From Egicoccus halophilus (GTDB lineage: Bacteria; Actinomycetota; Nitriliruptoria; Nitriliruptorales; Nitriliruptoraceae): a stretch of DNA of 64,000 bases. The translations under genes and the position numbers were made by a program. The stretch is taken from contig NZ_CP036250.1 of the NCBI RefSeq assembly GCF_004300825.1, positions 186,001 through 250,000 on the forward strand, given 5' to 3'. Positions 46,663 to 54,337 of the stretch are shown piece after piece. How positions within the stretch are numbered: position 1 is the first letter of the stretch; every line of letters starts with the position of its first letter. The notes under the pieces are model-generated. The model worked only from the letters and a program-made list of their open reading frames with translations, had not been told where the DNA came from and searched no databases.

Positions 46663-48609
46663 TCAGCGGGCCGATGCGGCTGGCGAGCGCGTCCGATCCG
46701 CGCCGGTCGTGATGGTGCCGGCAGGGTCGGCTGGCGGGCGGGACGGGGCGGGAGCCGGCTGCAGCAGCCGCATGGCGTTGGCGATGACGAGCAACACGGA
46801 GGCCTCGTGGACGAGCATCCCGATCGCCATCGTGACCCCGCCGAGCAGCACGCCAAGGAGGAGGAACGCGACGGTGGCCAGCGCGATGGTGATGTTCTGA
46901 CGCATGTTGTCGACGGTCCGGCGAGCCAGCGACACCGCCTCGGGCAGCTTGTGGAGGTCGTCGGCCATGAGCGCGATGTCGGCGGTCTCGACGGCGACCG
47001 CGGAGCCAGCGGCACCCATCGCGACACCGATGTCCGCCGTGGCCAGAGCCGGGGCGTCGTTGACGCCGTCGCCGACCATCGCCACCACGTGCCCTGCGCG
47101 CTGGAGTGCCGCGACGGCATCGAGCTTGTCCTCGGGCAGCAGGCCCGCGTGTACCTCGTCGACGCCGGTCGTCCGGCCGATCGCCTCGGCAACGAGCTGG
47201 ACGTCGCCCGTGAGCATGACCACCTCGCTGACACCGGCCGCATGCAGGTCTGCGACCATCCCGGCGGCGTCCGGGCGGACCTGGTCGGCCACGGCGATCA
47301 CGCCCAGCACCCGGTCGTCGACGGCGACGATCATCGGGGTGCGCCCGGCAGCCGCGAGCCCGGCGGCAGCCTGACCGGCGCCGACGGTGTCGACGGTGTC
47401 GACGACGTACGCGTCGAGGAGGGCGGCGTTCCCGACGAGGACCCGCCGGCCATCCGCGGTGGCGGCGATGCCCTTCCCGGGCACGGGCTCGGTGCGTTCG
47501 GGCAGGTCCGGAGTCGACCGGCCGTCCGAGGCGGCGGCCGCGAGGATGGGCCGGGCCAACGGGTGTTCCGATCCGGCTTCCGCACGGGCTGCCCACGTCA
47601 GCACCTCGCCTCGGTCGGAGCCGGCGTCGAGCACGACCACGTCGGTCAGTCGCGGACGACCCTCGGTGAGGGTGCCGGTCTTGTCGAGCGCGACGGCGGT
47701 GATCCGGGCCGAGGTCTCGAGGAACTCCCCGCCCTTGATCAGCATCCCGTCCTTGGCGGCGCGGCCGATCCCGGCCACGATCGAGACGGGGATGGAGATG
47801 ACCAGTGCGCCGGGGCAGCCGATGACCAGCAGCGTCAGTCCGAGCACCACGTCGCCGGTGAGCAATCCAGCGAACAGCGCCAGCACGATGATGGCCGGGG
47901 TGTACCAGGCGGAGAACCGGTCCATGAACTGCTGGGTGCGGGCCTTGGCGTCCTGCGCCTCCTCCACGCGGTGGACGATCCGTGCCAGGGTGGTGTCCGC
48001 GCCGACGCCGGTGGCACGGACCTGCAGGAACCCACCCTTCGCGATGGTCCCGGCGAAGACGCGGTCGCCGGCGACCTTCTCGACGGGGATCGACTCCCCG
48101 GTGATGGAGGACTCGTCGAGCGCACCGGTCCCGTCGACGACCTCACCGTCGACGGGCACCTTCGCGCCGTTCTTGACCAGCACCCGCTCGCCCACCGCCA
48201 CCTCACCGGCAGGCACCTCGACCTGCTGGCCGTCGCGCACGACCACGGCGACGTCGGGCGCGACCGCGACGAGTTCGGCCAGCGCCGAGCGGGTCCTGTC
48301 GAGCGTCGCCGTCTCGAGCGCATGGCCGATCGCGAACAGGAACGTGACCGCAGCTGCCTCCCAGTACTCACCGATGACGACCGCGCCGGTCGCAGCGACG
48401 CTGACCAGCAGGTCGATGCCGACGACCCTGGCGGTCAACGCCCGGATCGCGTTGCGCACGATCGGGGTCCCGGCAACGATCGCCGCAGCCACCATCATCA
48501 ACCTCCCCGGCCAGGTCACGGACGTCAGCACGTCGGTGACCAACGAGGTGCCGATGAGCAGGCCGGAGACGAGTGGGACCGTCCACCGGCCGTCGCGTCG
48601 GGTCTCCAT
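46663..48609 (-). CDS. P1B-type heavy-metal ATPase
   Basis: 648 residues. All P-type motifs are present: TGES, phosphorylation DKTGT at 309-313, SEHPL, and GDGVNDAPAL. The transmembrane metal motif reads CPG (265-267) rather than CPC, as in one group of Zn/Cd/Pb-type exporters. There is no N-terminal metal-binding domain; a separate HMA protein is encoded just upstream. The ATG at 48609 has GAGGAGG. Expected to export divalent metal ions; the exact ion is uncertain. Upstream lies a CTGAC-N4-GTCAG palindrome. Confidence 0.93.
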   Translation of the reverse strand: METRRDGRWTVPLVSGLLIGTSLVTDVLTSVTWPGRLMMVAAAIVAGTPIVRNAIRALTARVVGIDLLVSVAATGAVVIGEYWEAAAVTFLFAIGHALETATLDRTRSALAELVAVAPDVAVVVRDGQQVEVPAGEVAVGERVLVKNGAKVPVDGEVVDGTGALDESSITGESIPVEKVAGDRVFAGTIAKGGFLQVRATGVGADTTLARIVHRVEEAQDAKARTQQFMDRFSAWYTPAIIVLALFAGLLTGDVVLGLTLLVIGCPGALVISIPVSIVAGIGRAAKDGMLIKGGEFLETSARITAVALDKTGTLTEGRPRLTDVVVLDAGSDRGEVLTWAARAEAGSEHPLARPILAAAASDGRSTPDLPERTEPVPGKGIAATADGRRVLVGNAALLDAYVVDTVDTVGAGQAAAGLAAAGRTPMIVAVDDRVLGVIAVADQVRPDAAGMVADLHAAGVSEVVMLTGDVQLVAEAIGRTTGVDEVHAGLLPEDKLDAVAALQRAGHVVAMVGDGVNDAPALATADIGVAMGAAGSAVAVETADIALMADDLHKLPEAVSLARRTVDNMRQNITIALATVAFLLLGVLLGGVTMAIGMLVHEASVLLVIANAMRLLQPAPAPSRPPADPAGTITTGADRTRSPAASAR

Positions 48610-48683
48610 GTCTTCCTCCTCGGATCTCGTGGCCCCGTCGAAGGGCCTCGGACACCACAGTGGCAGTGGTCGCGGAGACGAAT

Positions 48684-48697
48684 CTGACGTGCGTCAG
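48684..48697. promoter_or_regulatory. CTGAC-N4-GTCAG palindrome upstream of metal ATPase
   Basis: CTGACGTGCGTCAG has the half-site spacing of FNR-type boxes and lies about 75 bases before the ATPase start. A second copy with different spacer lies at 49113-49126, and a Crp/Fnr-family regulator is encoded in the same operon. Confidence 0.55.
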
Positions 48698-48739
48698 GGA
48701 ACGGCAGGGAGATCGGCCGGTCGGCTCCCGGCGGACGGC

Positions 48740-48773
48740 GACGTGGCACCGCCGGATGAGGCGGTGCCACGTC
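48740..48773. terminator. Hairpin between HMA gene and ATPase gene
   Basis: GACGTGGCACCGCC and GGCGGTGCCACGTC form a perfect 14-bp stem with a six-base loop, just after the HMA stop and before the ATPase promoter region. It may end most HMA transcripts or stabilise their 3' ends. Confidence 0.55.
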
Positions 48774-48795
48774 GGGTTCGTGCGGAACTTCCGGC

Positions 48796-49035
48796 TCAGA
48801 AGGACGCGGGGCGGGCGGTGTAGCCAGCCTGGGCGACCGCAGCGACCAGGTCGTCGACCGAGGTGACCGCGGGGTCGTGGTCGACCTCGACGCGGGCCGA
48901 GGCGAAGCGCACCTTCACGTCGTCCACGCCCGGCAGTCGGCCGACCTGCTTCTCGATCCTGCTGACGCACGAGGGGCAGGAGAAGCCCTCGGCGCGCAGG
49001 ACGGTACGGGTGGTCGGGCTGGTCGTCGTGGTCAT
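48796..49035 (-). CDS. HMA-domain metallochaperone (CopZ-like)
   Basis: 79 residues from the ATG at 49035 with AGGGG seven bases upstream; a longer reading from 49083 is possible but lacks a site. The ferredoxin-like HMA domain has the metal ligands C20 and C23 in GFSCPSC and a typical VDDVKVRFASARVEVDHDP strand. It would hand metal ions to the neighbouring P1B ATPase, which has no HMA domain of its own. Confidence 0.92.
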   Translation of the reverse strand: MTTTTSPTTRTVLRAEGFSCPSCVSRIEKQVGRLPGVDDVKVRFASARVEVDHDPAVTSVDDLVAAVAQAGYTARPASF

Positions 49036-49112
49036 CTCGAACCCCTCTCGGATCGGGCGAGCCACCTCGTGGGGTGGCAGCATCGACGGTACGCCCGGTC
49101 CCGTCCACGAAC

Positions 49113-49126
49113 CTGACCGCCGTCAG
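49113..49126. promoter_or_regulatory. CTGAC-N4-GTCAG palindrome upstream of HMA gene
   Basis: CTGACCGCCGTCAG lies about 78 bases before the HMA start and overlaps the stop codon of the Crp/Fnr gene. It matches the half-sites of the palindrome at 48684-48697. Confidence 0.55.
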
Positions 49127-49941
49127 ACAGGGACCCTCGATCCCCGGGGTCCGTCGTGATCAGCCGACGCGCAGCTACGCCGGTCGGGTCCTGCTGCCCC
49201 CGGGACCCCGGCGAGGTCCGCGAGTACCTCCGGCCGACGTAGTGACACCCACCGTCGACCGGTCTCGACCACCCCGTCGCGGCTCCAGGCCGCCAAGCTC
49301 CGGCTCACCGTCTCCGGGGCACACCCGGACAGGCTCGCGAGATCCTCGCGAGTCAGCGGCACATCGATCAGGACACGCTCACCGTCGTCGACCCCGAGAC
49401 GGCCCGCCAGCGTCAGCAGCGTGCTCGCGATCCGCGCCGGAGCACTGGCCGACGCCATCCGCTCGATGCGGTCCTGCGTGACACGCAGCCGTTGCCCGAT
49501 GGCGACCAACGCCGCCCTGGCCACCGAGGGCTGTCCGGACAGCACCGCCTCGAACCGGTCACTCGTGAACGACAGCAGGCACCCCGACGTGAGCGCCCAC
49601 GCATCCTCGGCGTAGGTAACCCCGCCGAGGGCCGGCAACGTCCCGAAGAATCCCCCCGGGCCGAGCACGTCGAGCAGCACCACGGTCCCGTCCGGGCTCG
49701 TCCCGGTCAGCTTCACCACCCCGGTCGCCACCACGTAGAGATGCTCGGCGCGGTGCCTGGCCAGGTAGACCGCCTCGTCCGCCTCCATCCCGTGCATGTT
49801 CGCGCGGGCGTCGACCTGGTGCAGCGCATCGAGATCCAGCCCAGCGAAGAAGGGCACCCGCGCCAGTGCGTTGACCCGAGCACCTCGACTGCACGCGCGC
49901 GGATCGGACTCCGGGATGCTCAACGGCGTCCGTCGCGACAC
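49123..49941 (-). CDS. Crp/Fnr-family transcription regulator
   Basis: About 272 residues from the GTG at 49941 (GAGG upstream). The cyclic-nucleotide-binding fold is present (VYLARHRAEHLYVVATGVVKL and GGFFGTLPAL), though the cAMP-binding RxS motif of Crp is not seen, and a C-terminal winged helix (LTREDLASLSGCAPETVSRSL, then RRWVSL) binds DNA. A single Cys lies in the recognition helix region and others near the N-terminus, so it is not clearly an iron-sulfur Fnr. It is upstream of the HMA and ATPase genes on the same strand and is their likely regulator. Confidence 0.88.
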   Translation of the reverse strand: MSRRTPLSIPESDPRACSRGARVNALARVPFFAGLDLDALHQVDARANMHGMEADEAVYLARHRAEHLYVVATGVVKLTGTSPDGTVVLLDVLGPGGFFGTLPALGGVTYAEDAWALTSGCLLSFTSDRFEAVLSGQPSVARAALVAIGQRLRVTQDRIERMASASAPARIASTLLTLAGRLGVDDGERVLIDVPLTREDLASLSGCAPETVSRSLAAWSRDGVVETGRRWVSLRRPEVLADLAGVPGAAGPDRRSCASADHDGPRGSRVPV

Positions 49942-50066
49942 GTCCGACCTCGCTCTCGGAAGCCAGCATACGACCGGCCCACGGCGCGTTGCTGTCCGGA
50001 AAGCGGCGGCCGGGACGCCCCGTGACCGTTTCCGGACGGTCGCGGTCGGGTCATGCCGGCGGGAGA

Positions 50067-50495
50067 TCACCGGGTGGGATGTGGCACCTCGATGACGGGA
50101 AGCTGCACGATGGCGGCGAAGTCGTGCACGTTGCTGGTGAAGAGGGGAAGGTCGTGCGCGATCGCCACTGCGGCGATCATCGCGTCGTAGGAACGCGCTG
50201 CGGGCTTCCGTCCGGCCTGGCGCAGCGCGGCCGCGACCTGGCCGAACGCCCTCGCCGCGGCTGCATCGAAGGGCAGCGGATCGAAGTCGGCTTCGGCTTG
50301 CTGAAGATGGGCCTGTCGGGCAGCGCGTTCGGCCTCCGTCCGAGCGACGAGCGGCCCGACGGACAACTCCGCCAGCGTGATGGTCGAGATGAGCGGCTCG
50401 ACGGGAAGCGCCGTGGCGTCCGGCAGCTGCGGGAGCAGGAGCAGCGTGCTGGTGTCCAAGAGGCCCCGCGCCGGCCGGTTCGCAGGCGGCGTCAC
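50067..50495 (-). CDS. vapC: VapC-type PIN-domain toxin
   Basis: 142 residues. The PIN ribonuclease fold has its acidic residues: D14 in LLDTS, E in TLAELSVG, D in SYDAMIAA, and a terminal SNVHDF segment in place of the usual TxNxxDF. VapC toxins cleave tRNA or rRNA. The GTG start overlaps the antitoxin stop by four bases (GTGA), so toxin synthesis depends on antitoxin translation. The inverted repeat arms GTCCGGAAA (49994-50002) and TTTCCGGAC (50029-50037) downstream may terminate it. Confidence 0.92.
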   Translation of the reverse strand: MTPPANRPARGLLDTSTLLLLPQLPDATALPVEPLISTITLAELSVGPLVARTEAERAARQAHLQQAEADFDPLPFDAAAARAFGQVAAALRQAGRKPAARSYDAMIAAVAIAHDLPLFTSNVHDFAAIVQLPVIEVPHPTR

Positions 50496-50734
50496 AGCGT
50501 GGGATCGAGGAGTTCGTCGAGGTCCTCGCGCAGCCGGACAGGGTCGACGTGAGGGAGCCGGCGCCGACGCTCGAGCAACACCTCCGCCTTCACGGCGGGC
50601 CGTCCGACCGGACGAAGCTCAGCAACCGGCTTGCCCGAGCGGGTCACGGTGAGGCTCTCGCCCGCCGCGACGCGGTCGACCACGTCTCCGCCGTGGTTGC
50701 GGAGCTCTCGGATGCTGACCTCGGGTGCGCCCAT
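50492..50734 (-). CDS. vapB: Phd/YefM-type antitoxin
   Basis: 80 residues. The N-terminus SIRELRNHGGDVVDRVAAGESLTVTRSGKPVAEL is the Phd/YefM DNA-binding fold; the C-terminal ~30 residues (LREDLDELLDPTL) form the toxin-binding tail. The pair is probably autoregulated. The ATG at 50734 lies seven bases after a TACACT -10 hexamer. Confidence 0.93.
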   Translation of the reverse strand: MGAPEVSIRELRNHGGDVVDRVAAGESLTVTRSGKPVAELRPVGRPAVKAEVLLERRRRLPHVDPVRLREDLDELLDPTL

Positions 50735-50741
50735 GGGGCGT

Positions 50742-50747
50742 AGTGTA
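50742..50747 (-). promoter_or_regulatory. -10 element TACACT of toxin-antitoxin operon
   Basis: TACACT on the minus strand is followed after seven bases by the antitoxin ATG, which predicts a leaderless mRNA. No strong -35 is visible. The GTGATACAC sequence around it could also serve as an operator. Confidence 0.5.
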
Positions 50748-50862
50748 TCACCTGTGAGACATCGACGAAGGTCAGGCGATTGGCGATCGGATGCCTCCAT
50801 CGGCATAAGCCTGATCGCGATGCGCCCATCCCGATCAGCTGCATGCGACCCAGGTGCACGTT

Positions 50863-50997
50863 CGGTGTGACGCACGTGCGTCGGAAGCCGGCCGTGTGCA
50901 GATGAGCACGCACGGATCGACGGTCGCGGTGGTACCGAGTGCGATCCGTGCGTCCGCACGTCGGGCGGTGCGGACCAGGGCGCACGGATGGCTCCGG
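50863..50997. repeat. Structured intergenic repeat, copy B (135 bp)
   Basis: Gapless partner of 22587-22721, same orientation. The 12-bp stem ACGCACGGATCG/CGATCCGTGCGT, the ACGCACGTGCGT palindrome and the TCCGCAC/GTGCGGA stem are all unchanged. It occupies the 462-base gap between the toxin-antitoxin promoter and the tRNA-Ser integration site, where I see no protein gene. Confidence 0.9.
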
Positions 50998-51142
50998 GCA
51001 GACCCTGCCGGCGGCACCCGGGCGAGAACCGCGTTGTGGCGCGAGCGCCGCAGGCCGAATTCCGGCGCGGTGGAGCGGCTCAGGCGGCTGCTGACACCAC
51101 GTGGCTCGCGGAGGCCGCCGGCCGGGACCGTCCCGGTACGCG

Positions 51143-51171
51143 GACGCCCCGGCCGACGGGGCCGGGGCGTC
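51143..51171 (-). terminator. Displaced original tRNA-Ser terminator
   Basis: GACGCCCCGGCC and GGCCGGGGCGTC form a perfect 12-bp stem with a five-base loop. It lies 26 bases beyond the tRNA 3'-end fragment at 51197-51252 on the chromosomal side, so before integration it stood just downstream of tRNA-Ser. Confidence 0.6.
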
Positions 51172-51196
51172 TCGCAGGTCGAACACGGTTGCGGTG

Positions 51197-51252
51197 GCGG
51201 AGGGTGGGGGATTCGAACCCCCGAGGGATGTGACTCCCAACACGGATTCCAG
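51197..51252. repeat. attL: 56-bp copy of tRNA-Ser 3' end
   Basis: Identical over 56 bases to 57433-57488, the 3' part of tRNA-Ser from the anticodon loop to the discriminator base. Divergence begins at the next base on both sides. It is the 3' end displaced by integration. Confidence 0.95.
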
Positions 51253-51369
51253 GCGTGTCCACGCCGTTTGGCCTCGTTGGGCCTCGTCTGCCGAAACATG
51301 CTCTGACCAGCGGAAACGCGCGGCTCGCGTCACGTGACGTCTCGGCTCGTAGGGCGTCGTCTGTCGGCG

Positions 51370-51394
51370 TTCGTGTCCACGATGTGTCCACGGA
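51370..51394. repeat. Left arm-type repeat (two GTGTCCAC sites)
   Basis: A 25-bp sequence containing GTGTCCAC twice with an 11-base period. It matches 57329-57353 at 23 of 25 positions in the same orientation, about 118 bases inside attL. Another GTGTCCAC lies at 51255-51262 beside the core. Probable integrase arm-binding sites. Confidence 0.65.
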
Positions 51395-51402
51395 CACGCT
51401 CG

Positions 51403-51456
51403 CGGGGTTCCATAGAGCGGCGGGGTTCCATGGCCTGCCGGGGTTCCACGGCCTCG
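51403..51456. repeat. Three 18-bp iteron-like repeats
   Basis: CGGGGTTCCA recurs at 51403, 51421 and 51439, exactly 18 bases apart, with similar flanks. This lies just inside the left arm repeat. Candidate binding sites for a replication or recombination protein. Confidence 0.7.
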
Positions 51457-51477
51457 GTCGAGGGGTAGCGTCCGGCC

Positions 51478-51717
51478 ATGCCTCGCACCCCCGAGACGGC
51501 GGGTCCGTGCCCGATGTGCGCGATGGATGGTCGCGCCGAGGTCGCGTGGACGCGTGAGCACCAGCACGCCGCGCACCCGCGCGTGGTGGACGCGTGCCGT
51601 CGCGCAGCAGGGCGGCCGTCGATGGAGCAGCGGCAGGAGTCGGCGCGCCTCGCGTGGCGGCCGTCGCTGAACCCGTCGCCGGGGCGGCTGCCCTACGTCG
51701 CGAGGTCGTCGAGGTGA
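51478..51717 (+). CDS. Small CPMC-motif protein, doubtful
   Basis: 79 residues, starting at ATG 51478 without a good ribosome-binding site. It contains CPMC near residue 11 and a further Cys near residue 40, a half zinc-ribbon at best. GC3 is high enough to be coding. Its 3' end overlaps the leftward gene at 51693 by 25 bases. Could be a genuine small element protein or a chance frame. Confidence 0.4.
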   Translation: MPRTPETAGPCPMCAMDGRAEVAWTREHQHAAHPRVVDACRRAAGRPSMEQRQESARLAWRPSLNPSPGRLPYVARSSR

Positions 51718-51887
51718 GGGGGTGCCATGCTGGCGGGGGGTGCCATCGTCTCCGCGTCGAGGCGGGCGAGGTCAGCGCGTAGGCCGTCGTCGTCGAGCGC
51801 CTGGAGCTTCGCGAGCGTGTCGGGGTAGCTCGCCTCCAACGCGTCGAGCCGCGCTCGTAGCTCTCCGGTCGTCGCGCATCCGCACAC
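51693..51887 (-). CDS. Small helical element protein, 64 aa
   Basis: 64 residues from the GTG at 51887, chosen because GAGGAG lies eight bases upstream. It begins with a CGC cysteine pair and is mostly one amphipathic helix (ELRARLDALEASYPDTL, then LQALDDDGLRADLARLDA), suggesting a coiled-coil or small adaptor. It is the last gene of the element's leftward operon, past a hairpin. Family not recognised. Confidence 0.6.
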   Translation of the reverse strand: MCGCATTGELRARLDALEASYPDTLAKLQALDDDGLRADLARLDAETMAPPASMAPPHLDDLAT

Positions 51888-51964
51888 GGGCCGGCTCCTC
51901 GGTCGACGGCTCCAGCTCGCGCAGGAGCGTCGCACGTCGACGGTGGGTAGCTGGGGGTACCCCA

Positions 51965-51999
51965 CCGCCCCGGACGGCCGGGAGGCGCGTCCGGGGCGG
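51965..51999 (-). terminator. Hairpin downstream of capsid gene
   Basis: CCGCCCCGGACG and CGTCCGGGGCGG form a perfect 12-bp stem with an 11-base loop between the capsid stop and the 64-residue gene. No T-run; may be partial. Confidence 0.5.
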
Positions 52000-52076
52000 G
52001 GAGGATGCGACGAGCGGGGCGGCCCCGGTCACCCGCAAGGACCGGAAGGAGCGGCGACCCCGCGTGCCGTCGCGAG

Positions 52077-53663
52077 CTAGGCCGAGGTCACGAGGTCGAC
52101 GGTGCCCGACGTCGTGCCGTTCGGGTCGACCGGGACGTCGATGGCGAGCGGGGTGAGCGGTGCGACCCGTGCGACGTTCTCGAACACCTCGCGGAACAGC
52201 TCCGCGTCGTTGACCGCGTTCAGCTCGTGGTCCCGAGTCCACCCGAGGTGGAGCATCCCGCCGTCGAGGAGCACGTAGGTGCCCTCGGCCCACAGGGTCG
52301 CGCGGACCGTCTCGGGGAACGGCACCAGCGGTCCGGCCGCCTGCGCGCCGAACACCTGCGCGTCGAGGACCCACACGGGCGACACGCCCCGAACGGAGAA
52401 GTGCTCCGCGAGCTGCGCGTCCGAGACGGCGGTCGTGGAGTCTCCGGGGAGCTGCCGGGCGAGGTCGACGCGCAGGAGGTGGCGGGTCCACGACGGCAGC
52501 GCGACGCGCAGCACCGCCTCGTCCGAGAGCCGGTTCCGGGAGCGGTACCCCGCCGCGGCGAGGTCGACCGCCGACAGCAGGTCACGCGACGCGCCGAGCA
52601 CCTGCGCGGCCGCGACGACCGTCGCGTCGTCGACGATGGTGTCGAGGAGCTTCGCCTCCGCGGTCCGTGCGGCAGCGGCCTCCAGCAGCGTGAGGGCCTG
52701 CTGTACCTGCTCGGGCTGGAGCATCCGGGCGAAGTTGCCGACCCGGAGCCGCTCGACGACCGCGTCGACGCGGACCTCGACCTCCTCGGGGCACTCGATG
52801 CGCCACACGTTCTTGGTCGCGGGGCCGGTCGGGGGCTCCGCGCCCGCACCGGCGTCGGGGTCGACGTCGTGCGCCTCGGTCCACACGGTCACCCCGGCGG
52901 CCGCGTCGGCGAGCGACGCGCCACGGGTGAAGCGGATACCGCCGCGGGACGTATCGAACGCGGGCAGGGCCGCACGGAGCGGCCGGGCTGCGGTCGACCA
53001 CACACCGAGGTCGTAGTGCGCCTCCAGCGGCGCGCAGAGCCCACCGGCCGCGACCAGCGCGTCCGTACCCACGACCGACGCGACGACCGCGGTGTCGTGC
53101 TCGGGCTCGCCGGTGAGGCGACGGTCCTCGGGGTAGTCGGCCTCCAAGGTGACCACGGTCCCGCCGTCACCTCGGCCGCGGAGCAGGTCGCGACCTGCCG
53201 CGACGAGCGCGGTGGTCACCCCGTCGGCGTCGAGGGGCTCGCCGGCGGCCATGAGCGCCCGCGCACGCGAACCGTGGGGAACGCGGACGCCGTTGCGGGC
53301 GTGCCGGGCGGCGTCGGCGAGCGACGGGCGGCGCGGGGTCGAGGGGGCGTCGGGGCCGCGGACCGAGGCGACGAGCTGCCGGGCGTCAGCGGCGCGGCGC
53401 TCGGATGCGGCGCGGACCGTCTCGACCGCTGACGCGCACACGGTCGCGATGTCGAGGTCCGCAGCCTCGGGAGCGTCCTCGGGGACCAGCTCGTCGAACG
53501 CAGCAGACAGCTCCGCGTCGAGCCGGGAGAGGTCGCCGGCCGGGAGGTTGGACAGGTCCCCGTCGCGTGCTCCGTCGACGAGGTCGACGAGGTCGGGCGA
53601 GAGGGTCCCCGCGTCAGCGAGGGCGGACAGGGCGGCGCGCAGTTGCGCGAACGAGAGCTTCAC
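52077..53663 (-). CDS. Phage-type major capsid protein (HK97 fold, actinophage family)
   Basis: 528 residues from the GTG at 53663, with GGAGG seven bases upstream. The C-terminal ~330 residues carry the pattern of actinophage major capsid proteins: GLCAPLEAHYDL, TSRGGIRF, the VxVxAxxxxLxxGNF segment, SRNRLSDEAVLRVALPSW, and the C-terminal LLDGGMLHLGWTRDHELNAVNDAELF. The N-terminal ~170 residues are helical and charged and could act as a scaffold or delta domain, normally removed by a protease that is not encoded here. It is the only virion structural gene seen in the element. Confidence 0.82.
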   Translation of the reverse strand: MKLSFAQLRAALSALADAGTLSPDLVDLVDGARDGDLSNLPAGDLSRLDAELSAAFDELVPEDAPEAADLDIATVCASAVETVRAASERRAADARQLVASVRGPDAPSTPRRPSLADAARHARNGVRVPHGSRARALMAAGEPLDADGVTTALVAAGRDLLRGRGDGGTVVTLEADYPEDRRLTGEPEHDTAVVASVVGTDALVAAGGLCAPLEAHYDLGVWSTAARPLRAALPAFDTSRGGIRFTRGASLADAAAGVTVWTEAHDVDPDAGAGAEPPTGPATKNVWRIECPEEVEVRVDAVVERLRVGNFARMLQPEQVQQALTLLEAAAARTAEAKLLDTIVDDATVVAAAQVLGASRDLLSAVDLAAAGYRSRNRLSDEAVLRVALPSWTRHLLRVDLARQLPGDSTTAVSDAQLAEHFSVRGVSPVWVLDAQVFGAQAAGPLVPFPETVRATLWAEGTYVLLDGGMLHLGWTRDHELNAVNDAELFREVFENVARVAPLTPLAIDVPVDPNGTTSGTVDLVTSA

Positions 53664-53812
53664 GAGTGGGCCTCCAGAGGGGCACGCGAGCACGGATGGT
53701 CGTCGTGCGCTCCCAGCGGGGGCGTCCGGGTCCGCTATGCGTCCCGACGCTCGGCCCAGCGACTACGTCTAGGGCCCACCTGCGCACCGCCAGCGTACCG
53801 CCGGCACCTCCG

Positions 53813-54229
53813 CTACCGCGGTTCCTCGGGCACCTCCTCGTCCTCGCGCAGCGATGCCGCGACCATCTCCGCGACCTCGGCCAGCTCCGGCCGGGACACG
53901 CCGTGCCCTTCGACGGTGCCGAACACGGACGAGAGCGCGAGGAAGGTCCCGCCGACGAGCCCGTGAGCGGCCGCGAGGTCGCCCACGACGGCCGCGATGG
54001 CCTCCGCAGGGTCCGGGGCAGGGACGGGCACGCTCACGCGCTCCGCGGGCTCCACGGCCGCGCGGAGCAGGGCCGGCTCGACCGTCGTGGCGAGCTGACC
54101 GCGGAGTACCTGCGCGCTCCACTCGTCGTCGTGCTGCTCGCACCAAGAGACGACGAGCCCGAGCGTGTCCGCGAGCGCCTGGAGACGGTCGGTCGGAACG
54201 AACGTGCCGAGGGTGGGTTCAGCGCTCAC
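53813..54229 (-). CDS. Element protein of unknown function, 138 aa
   Basis: 138 residues from the GTG at 54229 (GAGG seven bases upstream). The sequence is Ala/Glu/Val-rich and mainly helical, with VPTDRLQALADTLGLVVSWCEQHDDEW near the N-terminus and an acidic C-terminal tail EDEEVPEEPR. No membrane span and no family recognised. It lies between the initiator-like and capsid genes in the leftward operon, where phiRv-type elements carry small proteins. Confidence 0.6.
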   Translation of the reverse strand: MSAEPTLGTFVPTDRLQALADTLGLVVSWCEQHDDEWSAQVLRGQLATTVEPALLRAAVEPAERVSVPVPAPDPAEAIAAVVGDLAAAHGLVGGTFLALSSVFGTVEGHGVSRPELAEVAEMVAASLREDEEVPEEPR

Positions 54230-54337
54230 GCGGGTACCTCCGGGTCCGCCGCGGTGTCCGCGGCCGGGTCGATGTGCTGCTACGGGCCTCGGTTCGGCCG
54301 GAATCTGCGCTTCCGCACACGGTCGGGTCACGTGTGG

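Noticed and set aside
51255-51557. A 100-codon frame covering the arm site and iterons
   Set aside because: It begins next to the att core, the repeated GFHxxx peptide is explained by the 18-bp DNA repeats, and there is no ribosome-binding site.
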